Below are positions 15,735 through 24,671 of a stretch of 64,000 nucleotides of DNA, piece by piece (the stretch's first letter is position 1; each line of letters opens with the position of its first letter). This stretch comes from Nonomuraea jiangxiensis (GTDB lineage Bacteria; Actinomycetota; Actinomycetes; Streptosporangiales; Streptosporangiaceae). The notes beneath the pieces were generated by a model, which made no database searches, was not told where the DNA came from, and saw only the letters and a list, made by a program, of their open reading frames with translations. Position numbers and translations under genes: made by a program. The stretch spans positions 124,001 through 188,000 of the forward strand of contig NZ_FNDJ01000016.1 in NCBI RefSeq assembly GCF_900099965.1, in the 5' to 3' direction.

Positions 15735-18700
15735 CTAGTCCGCATCGGACCGCTCGATCATGCCCGCCACCACGACCGCGGCACCGGCGCTGCCCAGGCC
15801 GATCCCCCAGCCGATCGGGCCGACCGGCCGGCAGCCGAAGAGCTGGCTGACGCCCGGCGTCGTGATGATGGCCACCAGCACGCCGAGGGAGGACAGCGCG
15901 GCCAGCGCCACCATCCGATCACGCCCTCCGAGCGCCAGGGTCTGCAGCAACTGGGCCGACACCAGCCCGATCAGCCCGACGGTGTCCGCCCGGCCACGGG
16001 TGCCGGTCATCCGCGCCAGCAGCCACGCCGCCGTCGCCGCGGCGGCGGTGATGACGGCACGCAGGTAGATGTCGCGGGTCAGGGCGGCGCCCAGCGACGC
16101 CTCCGGCCCTTCGGAGAGCAGCCGCTCGGGGCTGGCGGCGCTGGGCGGCCGGATGGCCACCGCCATCGCCGGCAGCATGTCGGTGAGCAGGTTGACCAGC
16201 AGCAACTGGCGGGCGTTCAGGGCGCTGCGGCCGGTGAGCAGGCTGGATCCGAGCGTGAACGCGATCTCCCCGACGTTGCCGCCGAGCAGGATGCCCAGCG
16301 CGTCGCGGACGGAGGCCCACATGCCCCGGCCCTCGACGATCGCGTCGATGATCGTCTCGATCCGGTCGTCCACTACGACGATGTCCGCGGCGGCGCGGGT
16401 GGCGGGGGCGGCGTGCGAGCCGATGGCCACGCCCACGTCGGCGAGCCGGATCGCGGGCACGTCGTTGGCGCCGTCACCGGTGACGGCCACGACCGCGCCC
16501 GTCTTGCGGAGGCAGGTGACGATCCGCGCCTTGTGCTCGGGCGTCACCCGGGCGAACACCGCCACCTTCGCCAGCGTCTCGGTCAGCGAGTCCTCGTCGA
16601 GCAGCTCCAGCTCGGGGCCGGTCATCACGTGCATGCCGTTCAGGGCGCCGATCTCCGCCGCGATGGCCTCCGCGGTGCTGGGATGGTCGCCGGTGATCAT
16701 CACGACCCGGACGCCGGCCCGCATGAGCTGCTCCACGCTCCGCTTGGCGGTCGGCCGTACCGGATCCGCCAGGCCGATGAACCCGCGGAAGCACAGGCTC
16801 TCGATGCGGGACTCGTCGAGGTCGGCGCGGCTGGACGCGGGCCGCTCGGCGACGGCCAGCACGCGGTAGCCCTGCAGGGCGAGGCGCTCCACCTCCTGCT
16901 CCAGCTCCTGCCTGATCCGGTCGTCCATCGGGACGGTCTGCCCGTCCCGCCGGACGCTCGTGGAGGAGGTGAGCACGATCTCGGGGGCGCCCTTGACGCT
17001 CAGCATCTGCCCGGTCTCGCACCGGCCGAGCACGGCGTGGTAGCCGCGGCCCGGTTCGAAGGGCAGCTCGTCCACCCGCTGCCACTTCTCCAGGCCGTCA
17101 CCCGGCGTGATGCCGAGCTTCTCGGCGCCACGCACGATGGCCCGGTCCGTGGGATGCGGAATCGCGCGCCCGCCCTCGAACCGCGGCCCCGCCCGCAGCG
17201 CCGCGGCCACGATCATCCGCATCTCGGGCGAGGCCTTGTCCACCGCCTGCTCGACCCAGCCGTCCGAGACCCGGCCCAGGCTGATGCGGCCCTCCGTGAG
17301 GGTGCCTGTCTTGTCGAAGCAGAGCACGTCCACCCGGCCCAGGGCCTCGATCGTGGACGGGTTGCGTACCAGTGTGTTGTGCACCGACAGCCGCTTGGCC
17401 GAGGCCAGCTCGGCCACCGTGGCGACGAACGGCAGCCCTTCCGGCACCGCCGCCACCGTCATGCTCACCGCCGGGGCGAGCGCCTGCGACAGCGGTGAGC
17501 CGCGGAACAGCTCCACGGCCATCAGGACCACACCGGAGCCCAGCGCGGCCGGCAGGATCTTCCGGCTCAGCGCGCGCAGCCGCAGCTCCACCCCGCTCGG
17601 CGGCGGCTCGTGCCGGGTCAGCCTGGCGGTCCTGCCCGCCTCGGTCGCCTCGCCCGTGGCCACCACCACGGCGAGCCCGTGCCCGGCCGCGACGGTCGTC
17701 CCCTCGTAGACCATCGAGACGCGATCGGCGATGGCGGGCGCCGCGGTCGGCCTGGCGGTCTTGGACACGAGTTGCGACTCGCCGGTGAGCGTGGACTCGT
17801 CGATCTCCAGCCCGGCGGCCTGGATCAGCCGCCCGTCGGCCGGTACGGCGTCGCCGGCCCTGAGCTCGATCACGTCCCCCACCACCAGGTCCTCGGCATG
17901 GCCCGGTACGCCGCCGGTGGGGCGGCGCAGCCGTACCTTGACGGCGGTGGTCTCGGTGAGGCGGTGCAGCGCCCGGCCCGCGCCGCGCCGCTGGGCGCCA
18001 CCGAGCAGGGCGTCCACCACGATCACGCCGCCGATCAGCACGGAGTCGAGCACCGAGCCGAACGCGGCCGACAGTCCCGCCCCACCGGCCAGGACCGGCG
18101 TCAGCGGGTTGGCGAGCTCCTGCACGGACGCGCCGATCAGCGACTGCGGCCCGCCCCTCGCCGGTCGGGGCACGGTCGCCCTGCGGCGCGCCGCCTCCTC
18201 CTCGGTCAACCCGGTCCGGGTGGTACGGAGCCTGTCCAGCACGTCCTGGGCCGCCATCGCGTGCCACGGCGTGGCGTCGGCGCGGACCGGCGGCCCCTCG
18301 CGCCCCACTCTCCTGCCCGTCCACTCCCCGACCAGCAGGGCGGCCAGCGTCGTGCAGTCGCGCACCATCTGGGCCCGCCGGACCGCGGTCGGGACCGGGC
18401 CGAGGAGCGCCAGCGTGGTCCCGGCGACCGCGCCGGCGGCCGCCACGCCCACCCCCCGCACGCTCGCCTTCCTGGCCGCGGCCAGGAAGCACAGCAGTTG
18501 ATAAACGCCGTCGAGCTCGCCCATCACGTCGGCGTCCCACGGGACCTGCCGGCCTCCGTCGAGCACGCCGATGCCGAGGTCGGCCTGGCACAACCCGCGC
18601 CGCCCGCGCCGCGACACCACGGCCACGCCGTGGCCCTCGGACTGCAGCGCCCGTACCGACGAGACCAGCCGGGCCCCGCCCTCGACCCGGTCCGTGCCCA

Positions 18701-20066
18701 GCCGCCGGGCCAGGCCGGGCTCCCCGCCGGCCAGCACCACCTGGCACGTCCGTTTCGCCGCCGCGACCAGGGCCTCGGCGAGCGGGTGCAGCTCGCGGGC
18801 CAGGGCGACCAGGGCGACCGGGGTTCCGTCCCGCGCCACCGCGACCGCCCGGATCCCCTGCTCGCGCCACTGTTCGGGCACGTCGTCATGCGGCGCCACG
18901 CTCCAGCCGTCCCTCTTGCGGCGGGTTGCCGGGTCGGTGAGGTCGACGAGCGCGTACAGCCGGGCGTGCAGCTCGTCCGCGTCCAGATCGGGGACGAGCG
19001 GCTGCACGGCGTCGATCGTCCACATACCGGTGGTGAGCACCGGGGCGTCCAGGACGACGGTGTCGATGCGGTCCATACGGCACAAAGCGATGCGGTTGAA
19101 CACGATCGTGCCGTGCTTGGCGAGGAAGCGGGTGGCGGCGCTGGCGTAGGCGTTCCTGCCGAGGTTGGCGGCCTTGGGCACGCCGGAGATCAGGACGGAC
19201 AGGCCGCGCTGGTGGCTGCGGCTGAGGATCGTGGTGAGGCCGTCGGCGGCCACCGCGGCCCCGCTGGCCGCGTCGGCGTACCGCTCCACGGGCCCGCGCG
19301 GCAGCGGGGCGGGGCGCACCGGCTCGGCGGACCGGACATGCCGGTAGGCGCCCTCCTCGGCCGCGAACTCCTCCTCGCGCCGCTCCCAGGCCCGGCGCCC
19401 GGCGCGCGTGTCGATGTAGCGGCCGGTCGCGGCGACGGAGTCGACCAACAGCGACAGGGGCCGCATGGCCAGCGTGTTCGAGACGATCCTGCTGGTCGCC
19501 ACCATCGCTTCCACGACGGGCCGGCCGAGCCGCTCCTCCAGCTCCCTGCGGATGCGCGGGGTGTGCTCGACCAGCGCGAGGACGTTGGGCACCGCCGGGG
19601 GCAACCTCGGGACCCGGGTCACCGCACCGGCCGCGGCCAGCAGGGTGCCCGCGAGGTGCAGGCCGAGGCTGGCGCCGGCGCGAGCCTGCTGCTCGACGCC
19701 GTCCAGCAGGGTGGGCCCCGGCGCCTGGCCGGGACCCACGTCGAGCTCCTCGATGATGGCCAGCAACTTGTCCAGCTCAACCTGGACCTCCGCGGCCTCC
19801 TCGCCGGCGGCCGGGCCTTCCTCGTGCCTCACGAACACGCAGCCGAGCGCCCCGTTCACCTCGGCACGCGGCACCCCGACCGCGCGCAACCGCTCCTCCA
19901 GGGCGCGGGCGGGCCCCTCGGTCCGTGGCCCGCCGATGTTCCGCAGCTCGATGCGGACCCCACCAGGGCACCGCTGAACCCGGCGCGAGCGCGGGAGGAG
20001 GCTCCTCACAGGTTCGGGGAGCATGTTGTGGAGCGTGTCGACGGCTAGAAAGCCGAGCAACGCCAT
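15735..20066 (-). CDS. ctpI: CtpI-type giant cation-translocating P-type ATPase
   Basis: At 1,443 residues this is far longer than ordinary P-type ATPases (650-900). It matches the mycobacterial CtpI architecture: a ~600-residue N-terminal half containing a degenerate metal-binding-like domain (VRIELRNIGG) and a second degenerate phosphatase-like module, then a complete ATPase core. The core shows the TGES actuator loop, phosphorylated D918 in CFDKTGTLTEG, KGAPEIVL nucleotide-binding, MITGDHPSTA, and the hinge GDGANDVPAIRLADVG. The last ~200 residues hold TM helices (QLLLVNLLTDMLPAMAVAI). The membrane ion-site motif resembles Ca/Mg-type more than CPC heavy-metal type, so the cargo is unknown. 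The gene lies 81 bp after the histone-like gene. Confidence 0.88.
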   Translation of the reverse strand: MALLGFLAVDTLHNMLPEPVRSLLPRSRRVQRCPGGVRIELRNIGGPRTEGPARALEERLRAVGVPRAEVNGALGCVFVRHEEGPAAGEEAAEVQVELDKLLAIIEELDVGPGQAPGPTLLDGVEQQARAGASLGLHLAGTLLAAAGAVTRVPRLPPAVPNVLALVEHTPRIRRELEERLGRPVVEAMVATSRIVSNTLAMRPLSLLVDSVAATGRYIDTRAGRRAWERREEEFAAEEGAYRHVRSAEPVRPAPLPRGPVERYADAASGAAVAADGLTTILSRSHQRGLSVLISGVPKAANLGRNAYASAATRFLAKHGTIVFNRIALCRMDRIDTVVLDAPVLTTGMWTIDAVQPLVPDLDADELHARLYALVDLTDPATRRKRDGWSVAPHDDVPEQWREQGIRAVAVARDGTPVALVALARELHPLAEALVAAAKRTCQVVLAGGEPGLARRLGTDRVEGGARLVSSVRALQSEGHGVAVVSRRGRRGLCQADLGIGVLDGGRQVPWDADVMGELDGVYQLLCFLAAARKASVRGVGVAAAGAVAGTTLALLGPVPTAVRRAQMVRDCTTLAALLVGEWTGRRVGREGPPVRADATPWHAMAAQDVLDRLRTTRTGLTEEEAARRRATVPRPARGGPQSLIGASVQELANPLTPVLAGGAGLSAAFGSVLDSVLIGGVIVVDALLGGAQRRGAGRALHRLTETTAVKVRLRRPTGGVPGHAEDLVVGDVIELRAGDAVPADGRLIQAAGLEIDESTLTGESQLVSKTARPTAAPAIADRVSMVYEGTTVAAGHGLAVVVATGEATEAGRTARLTRHEPPPSGVELRLRALSRKILPAALGSGVVLMAVELFRGSPLSQALAPAVSMTVAAVPEGLPFVATVAELASAKRLSVHNTLVRNPSTIEALGRVDVLCFDKTGTLTEGRISLGRVSDGWVEQAVDKASPEMRMIVAAALRAGPRFEGGRAIPHPTDRAIVRGAEKLGITPGDGLEKWQRVDELPFEPGRGYHAVLGRCETGQMLSVKGAPEIVLTSSTSVRRDGQTVPMDDRIRQELEQEVERLALQGYRVLAVAERPASSRADLDESRIESLCFRGFIGLADPVRPTAKRSVEQLMRAGVRVVMITGDHPSTAEAIAAEIGALNGMHVMTGPELELLDEDSLTETLAKVAVFARVTPEHKARIVTCLRKTGAVVAVTGDGANDVPAIRLADVGVAIGSHAAPATRAAADIVVVDDRIETIIDAIVEGRGMWASVRDALGILLGGNVGEIAFTLGSSLLTGRSALNARQLLLVNLLTDMLPAMAVAIRPPSAASPERLLSEGPEASLGAALTRDIYLRAVITAAAATAAWLLARMTGTRGRADTVGLIGLVSAQLLQTLALGGRDRMVALAALSSLGVLVAIITTPGVSQLFGCRPVGPIGWGIGLGSAGAAVVVAGMIERSDAD

Positions 20067-20147
20067 GGGTCCTCCCGCCTTGGGGCGTCTGGCTCACCCG
20101 CGTGCGGCGGGACTCTTGCGTGTCCTGGTCGTACTGGTTGTGTGGTG

Positions 20148-21146
20148 TCAGCTCTCGGCAGCCGACGTCATGGCGGCCCGGGCCGGCGCGGTGGTCTTAC
20201 GGCCGCTGCCGACACGAGACGTCGTAGCCGTCCTGCGACCGGTGGTCCCGGACGCCGCAGCCGTCTTACGACGCGTCGTACCGGAAGCCGCGGTGGTCTT
20301 GCGACCGCTGCCCGCACGGGACGTCGTGGCCTTGGAGCCGGTGGCACGGGCCGTCGCGGTGGTCTTGCGACTGCCGTTCGCGGCCGCGCTGGTCCTGGTC
20401 CGGCTGGTGCCGGTGGCCTTCTCACGCGTCGTCGTCGCGGCGCTCTTCGCGCGGCTCGCGGCGTCCGTGGCCTTGGCGCGGGTCGTGGACGCGGCGCTCT
20501 TGGCGCGGCTCGTGGCACCGGTGGCTTTCGCGCGCGTCGTCGTTCCCGCGGCCTTGGCGCCGGTCGTTCCCGCGGCCTTGGCCCGGCTCGTCGTGCCGGC
20601 GGGCTTGCGGGCGCCGGCGGCGCCTCCGGTCGCGGCGGGCTTGCGCCGCGCGGCGGTGCCGGCCGTCGTGGGCTTGCGCCGCGCGGCCGGCTTGCCCGGC
20701 TCGACCTCCTTGGCCGGGCCGGCGGCGGTCGGACGCGGCCTGCCCGCGGCCTGCTCCTGGCGCTTGCGCCGCTGCGCGATGACGGTGCCCGCGCCGATGG
20801 CGGCCGCGACGGGCCACTCCACGACCCCGAAGACCGCCAGCGCGCCGAGCGCGCCGTAGTAGGCGATCCGCTCGGGCGGCGGCAGGAACGTACGCGCCAC
20901 GTCTACGTAGTGGCCGACCTCCTGCCTGCTGACATGCGGCATCTCGACACGCGGCATGTGAACCCGCGGCATGTTGACCCGCGGCATGGAAACCCGGGGC
21001 ATCGAGACGTTCGGCATCTCGACGCGCGGCATCCGCATGTCGGGCCGCCGCAGCTCGATCTTGAGCATTGGCAGGTCCAGCGTGATCCGCTTGGGCACCT
21101 TACCGTCGGACGCGGCAGTGCGTCCGCGCGGCTGGGTGACGGCCAT
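20148..21146 (-). CDS. Membrane-anchored histone-H1-like protein with MPxV pentapeptide repeats
   Basis: This 332-residue protein has three parts. Residues 39-73 are seven tandem pentapeptides of form MP[RNH]Vx. Residues 93-125 form a hydrophobic hairpin or TM segment (IAYYGALGALAVFGVVEW, then PVAAAIGAGTVIA). From 126 to the end is a highly basic Ala/Thr/Lys/Arg tail with TTRAKATG-, TSRAKSAA- and SGRKTTA-type repeats, like bacterial HU-H1 hybrids and histone H1. GAGGGAGG precedes the ATG. A basic DNA-binding-like tail on a membrane anchor could tether the nucleoid or polyanions to the membrane. The CtpI-type gene directly downstream in the same direction suggests a linked function. All functional claims are inference. 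Confidence 0.75.
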   Translation of the reverse strand: MAVTQPRGRTAASDGKVPKRITLDLPMLKIELRRPDMRMPRVEMPNVSMPRVSMPRVNMPRVHMPRVEMPHVSRQEVGHYVDVARTFLPPPERIAYYGALGALAVFGVVEWPVAAAIGAGTVIAQRRKRQEQAAGRPRPTAAGPAKEVEPGKPAARRKPTTAGTAARRKPAATGGAAGARKPAGTTSRAKAAGTTGAKAAGTTTRAKATGATSRAKSAASTTRAKATDAASRAKSAATTTREKATGTSRTRTSAAANGSRKTTATARATGSKATTSRAGSGRKTTAASGTTRRKTAAASGTTGRRTATTSRVGSGRKTTAPARAAMTSAAES

Positions 21147-21326
21147 GATCCCTCCCTCTGTACGAGGAAATCCTTGGTTGTCACCCTTTCCATCACTCGT
21201 CCCGTTATTCCGGACAGTAAGTATTTGATGATTTTGCCGTCCCTATACCCGCCTCTCCGAACGGGTCACAGCTCCGCGCAGGCACCGGGATTCCCCGGCC
21301 CCGCAGGCGCCGGCACGGTGTGCGTG

Positions 21327-21361
21327 GCCCGCCGCGCCGTCCGGGAAGCGGCGCGGCGGGC
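21327..21361 (-). terminator. Strong hairpin after amidase gene
   Basis: Perfect 13-bp arms (GCCCGCCGCGCCG at 21327-21339 and its complement at 21349-21361) with a 9-nt loop lie 5 bp past the amidase stop. There is no T-run. A position directly behind a stop makes a terminator likely. Confidence 0.6.
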
Positions 21362-21366
21362 GGCGG

Positions 21367-23001
21367 TCAGGGTGCGCAGCTCCGCTGCCACTTGCCCGGC
21401 CGCACGCACCGGAACAGGGAGGGGTTGGTCACGGACGGCGGGCGCCACTCCTGCGCGGCCTGCTCGTAGGCGTAGGCGTAGGACAGCAGCCTGGCCTCGG
21501 TGTAGGCGGTGCCGAGGAAGGTCATGCCGAACGGCCGCCCGTTCGCGGGGTCGTACCCGATCGGCACGGCGACGGACGGGTACTGGGCGCGGGCGCCGAT
21601 CCCGGCCGAGCCGCTGCCGGTGAACAGGATCGCGTCGAGGTCCTCGGCGGCCAGCGCCGCGTCGATGCGCTGGCGGGCGCCGGCGATACCGTTGTCGCGG
21701 TCGGCCTCGTAGGCCGCCTTGGTGGCCGGGTCGTCGACGTCGATCGCGTTCGATTCCTCCAGCAGGGTCTGGCCGAACTTGATCGTGCCCTCGGCGGCGT
21801 GCGCGGTGTTGTACCTGACCACGTCGTCCAGGGTCTTCATCGGGGCGTTGCGGGGCAGGCGGGCGAGGTAGGCGTTCAGGTCGCGCTTGAACTCGTAGTT
21901 CAGGATGCCCGGCGGCAGGCCGCCGGTGCTGACGGTGACGGGGACGACCGTGGCGCCCTGGGCGCGCAGCACGTCGAGGGCCCGGTTGAAGGCGACCGCC
22001 TGGTTGCCGCTCGGAGTGCTGGCCACGCCGACGCGCACGCCCTTGAGCGCGTCCTTCGACAGCGCCGCCGTGTAGTCGGTGCCGGCGACGTCCTTGCTCG
22101 TCTCCGTCGCGGGGTCCTCGGGGTCGACGCCGGTCAAGGCGGTCAGCAGCGCGGCGGCGTCGTACACCGAGCGGGTCATCGGGCCGGCGGTGTCCTGCGA
22201 GGCGGCGATCGGCACCACGCCCGTCCTGCTGACCAGGCCGACGGTCGGCTTCACGCCGACGAGGGAGTTGGCCACGGACGGGCTGAGGATCGAGCCCGAG
22301 GTCTCGGTGCCGATGGTCACCGCCGCCAGCCCGGCCGCGGCCGCCGCGCCCGAGCCCGAGCTGGACCCGCTCGGGGTCTGGCTGACGTCGTACGGGTTCA
22401 GCACCTGCCCGCCGAGGCCGCTGTAGCCGGAGGGCATGCCGTTGGTGGTGAAGTTCGCGAACTCGGTCAGGTTGGTCTTGCCCAGGATGACGGCGCCGGC
22501 CGCGCGCAGCCGCTTGACGAGGAAGGCGTCGTCAGTGGGGTAGGAGTCGGCCAGCGCGAGCGCGCCCGCGGTGGTGGGCAGCCGCCGTACGTCGATGTTG
22601 TCCTTGACCAGCACGGGGATGCCGTGCAGCGGGCCGCGTACCTTGCCTCTCTTGCGGTCCCGGTCGGCCTGCCTGGCCTCCTCCACCGCGTTGTCGTTGA
22701 GCACCCGCACGGCGTTCAGGCCGGGGCCGTCGGAGTTGAGCGCGCGGATGCGCTCGATGTAGTCGTTGGTGAGCTCCTCGGAGGTGATTTTCCGGGCGCT
22801 CATCGCCTGCTGGAGCTGCGCCACGGTGGCGGTTTCGAGATCGATGCGGATTCCGGTGCGGTCGGCCGCGGCCTGTTCGGGCGCGACCGGCGCGACGACG
22901 CCCAGCGCGGCGGCCGTGGCGAGCGCCACCAGGCCCACGGTGGTGCGGGAGCCCAGACGGCGCTGTACGGATAAGACACGAGAACGTTCCATGGGGTGCA
23001 T
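21367..23001 (-). CDS. Secreted amidase (amidase signature family)
   Basis: I chose the ATG at 23001 (GGAAGGA 6 nt upstream), giving 544 residues. An N-terminal signal peptide (TTVGLVALATAAALGVVA) is followed by the amidase signature fold. The catalytic Lys is in GIPVLVKDNIDV, the cis-Ser in the Gly/Ser loop QTPSGSSSGSGAAAAAG, and the nucleophile Ser in IGTETSGSILSPS. Such enzymes hydrolyse amides or the C-terminal amides of peptides; the extracellular location suggests scavenging. The gene is divergent from the phosphatase gene across a 414-bp region. Confidence 0.9.
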   Translation of the reverse strand: MHPMERSRVLSVQRRLGSRTTVGLVALATAAALGVVAPVAPEQAAADRTGIRIDLETATVAQLQQAMSARKITSEELTNDYIERIRALNSDGPGLNAVRVLNDNAVEEARQADRDRKRGKVRGPLHGIPVLVKDNIDVRRLPTTAGALALADSYPTDDAFLVKRLRAAGAVILGKTNLTEFANFTTNGMPSGYSGLGGQVLNPYDVSQTPSGSSSGSGAAAAAGLAAVTIGTETSGSILSPSVANSLVGVKPTVGLVSRTGVVPIAASQDTAGPMTRSVYDAAALLTALTGVDPEDPATETSKDVAGTDYTAALSKDALKGVRVGVASTPSGNQAVAFNRALDVLRAQGATVVPVTVSTGGLPPGILNYEFKRDLNAYLARLPRNAPMKTLDDVVRYNTAHAAEGTIKFGQTLLEESNAIDVDDPATKAAYEADRDNGIAGARQRIDAALAAEDLDAILFTGSGSAGIGARAQYPSVAVPIGYDPANGRPFGMTFLGTAYTEARLLSYAYAYEQAAQEWRPPSVTNPSLFRCVRPGKWQRSCAP

Positions 23002-23415
23002 GCAGGTCCTTCCGAGGTGTCTCGTCTCGGCCGAATTCGGCACGAGTGACACACGATGATCACGCAGAAGGATGCAGCGCGTAAGTTATGCCGATATTTC
23101 CTCGCAGTTACTATCACCTCCCCATCTGGGCACACCGGCAGTCGGCGGGACGTCCCGGACACGGGCGGAACCCCGAGCCCATCGACCACGCCGGGCAGAG
23201 CGACAACGCCGGATCCCCCGCCACCCCGGCCCTCACCAGGCCACCCCCGGCGTGGGCGGGCGGCCTACGGGGGCGTCGTGGAGGGGCGGCGGGCACGGGG
23301 CTCCGACATACCCGACATCCCCATGGCGGTCTCTCCAGATCCCCATGAAAGCGGCGGATCATCGCTCATTGGGTATGAGCCCTCGCACAAGGACGATCGC
23401 GAGAAGGGCCTGCTG
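23002..23415. promoter_or_regulatory. 414-bp divergent region between amidase and phosphatase genes
   Basis: Open frames here are Pro/Arg-rich and unconvincing. The phosphatase frame stays open through the whole region, so an upstream start (ATG at 23323) is possible. GGGTAT at 23368-23373 resembles a sigma-B -10 element, but no matching GTTT -35 is seen. Confidence 0.4.
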
Positions 23416-24654
23416 ATGCGAAGCGAAGGCGAGCTGATGCTGGGCGGCCTGCTGCGTGCCAACCATCTGACGGTGCTGGAGCACCTGCCGGGTGTGATCG
23501 CGGAACACGCGAGCTCGGGCGGGTTCGCCGACCCGATGGTCTACGTGACCGACCTGCAGCAACAGCTCCTGATGCCGCTCCCGGGGCAGTCGGACCCGGC
23601 CGGCGAGCCGCTCCAGCCGCTCCGGATCGACGCCACGCTCGCCGGCCGCGCCTTCCGCGCCGTGGAGGTCGTGCGGGCCAGGCTCGTGCCCGGCTCCGCG
23701 GAGGACAGCCCGGAGCCCGGCCAGGGCGAGGCGCAGCGGTGGTGGGTGCCGCTGCTGGACGGCGCCGAGCGGGTCGGCGTGCTCGGGCTGACGGTGAGCG
23801 AGGGCGGGGAACTCGCCGAGTGGCGGGTCACGAAGCTGGCCTCGCTGGTCGCGATGCTGGTGATGGACAAGCGGCCGCAGAGCGACTCCTACGCCCGGCT
23901 GGTCCGCACCCGCCCAATGACCCTGTCGGCCGAGGTGCTGATGACGCTGCTGCCGCCGGGCACGTGCGCCAACGACGACGTGGTGATCAGCGCCGCGCTG
24001 GAACCCGCGTACGAGATCGGCGGCGACATCTTCGACTACGCCATCGACGGGGACCTGCTGCACCTGGCGATCTTCGATGCCATGGGCCACGACACCTCGG
24101 CCGCGTTGACCGCCACCGTCGCCGTGAGCGCGTGCCGCAACAACCGGCGCCAGGGAGCGGACCTGCCCACGACGGGCGAGGCCATCGACGCGGCCATCGC
24201 CGACCAGTTCGTCGGCCGGTTCGCCACCGGTGTGCTGGCCGACCTGAACCTGCGTACCGGCTGGCTGAGCTGGGTCAACCGGGGCCACCATCCCCCGCTG
24301 GTGCTGCGCGACGGCCGCTGGGTGGCCACCCTGAGCAGCGAGCCCGACCCGCCGATGGGCTTCCGGCTGAGCCCGGCCACCGGGCTGCTCGGCTACCAGT
24401 TGGAGCCGGGCGACCGGGTGCTGTTCTACACCGACGGGATCATCGAGGCGCAGAGCCCGGACGGGGAGCAGTTCGGGCTGGAGCGGTTCATCGACTTCAT
24501 CATCCGCCACGAGGCCGACGGCCTGTCGGCCCCGGAGACGCTGCGCCGGCTGATCCAGGCGATCCTGAAGCACCAGAGCGGCCGGCTCCAGGACGACGCC
24601 ACAGTGCTGCTGGTCGAGTGGCGCAGCACCCGGGAGCAGCGGCTCACCCTGTGA
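23416..24654 (+). CDS. GAF-type PP2C/SpoIIE serine phosphatase
   Basis: With the ATG at 23416 (AGAAGG 8 nt upstream) the protein has 412 residues. Residues 1-150 form a GAF-like domain (TVLEHLPGVIAEHA, YVTDLQQQLL, WWVPLLDGAERVGVLGL). The SpoIIE/PP2C phosphatase domain follows, with the metal-binding motifs EIGGDIFDY, LAIFDAMGHDTSAAL, VNRGHHPPLVL, VLFYTDGIIEA and LQDDATVLLVEW. Proteins of this build dephosphorylate anti-anti-sigma factors in sigma-B-type stress and differentiation pathways. No anti-sigma gene is adjacent. The final 18 bp gap leads to a convergent protease gene. Confidence 0.9.
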   Translation: MRSEGELMLGGLLRANHLTVLEHLPGVIAEHASSGGFADPMVYVTDLQQQLLMPLPGQSDPAGEPLQPLRIDATLAGRAFRAVEVVRARLVPGSAEDSPEPGQGEAQRWWVPLLDGAERVGVLGLTVSEGGELAEWRVTKLASLVAMLVMDKRPQSDSYARLVRTRPMTLSAEVLMTLLPPGTCANDDVVISAALEPAYEIGGDIFDYAIDGDLLHLAIFDAMGHDTSAALTATVAVSACRNNRRQGADLPTTGEAIDAAIADQFVGRFATGVLADLNLRTGWLSWVNRGHHPPLVLRDGRWVATLSSEPDPPMGFRLSPATGLLGYQLEPGDRVLFYTDGIIEAQSPDGEQFGLERFIDFIIRHEADGLSAPETLRRLIQAILKHQSGRLQDDATVLLVEWRSTREQRLTL

Positions 24655-24671
24655 GGCGCCTGCGCATCGGC

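Noticed and set aside
17610..20048. An 812-codon plus-strand frame opposite the CtpI-type ATPase
   Set aside because: It contains no recognisable domain, is full of Gly/Arg/His, and lies over the intact P-type ATPase motifs on the minus strand.
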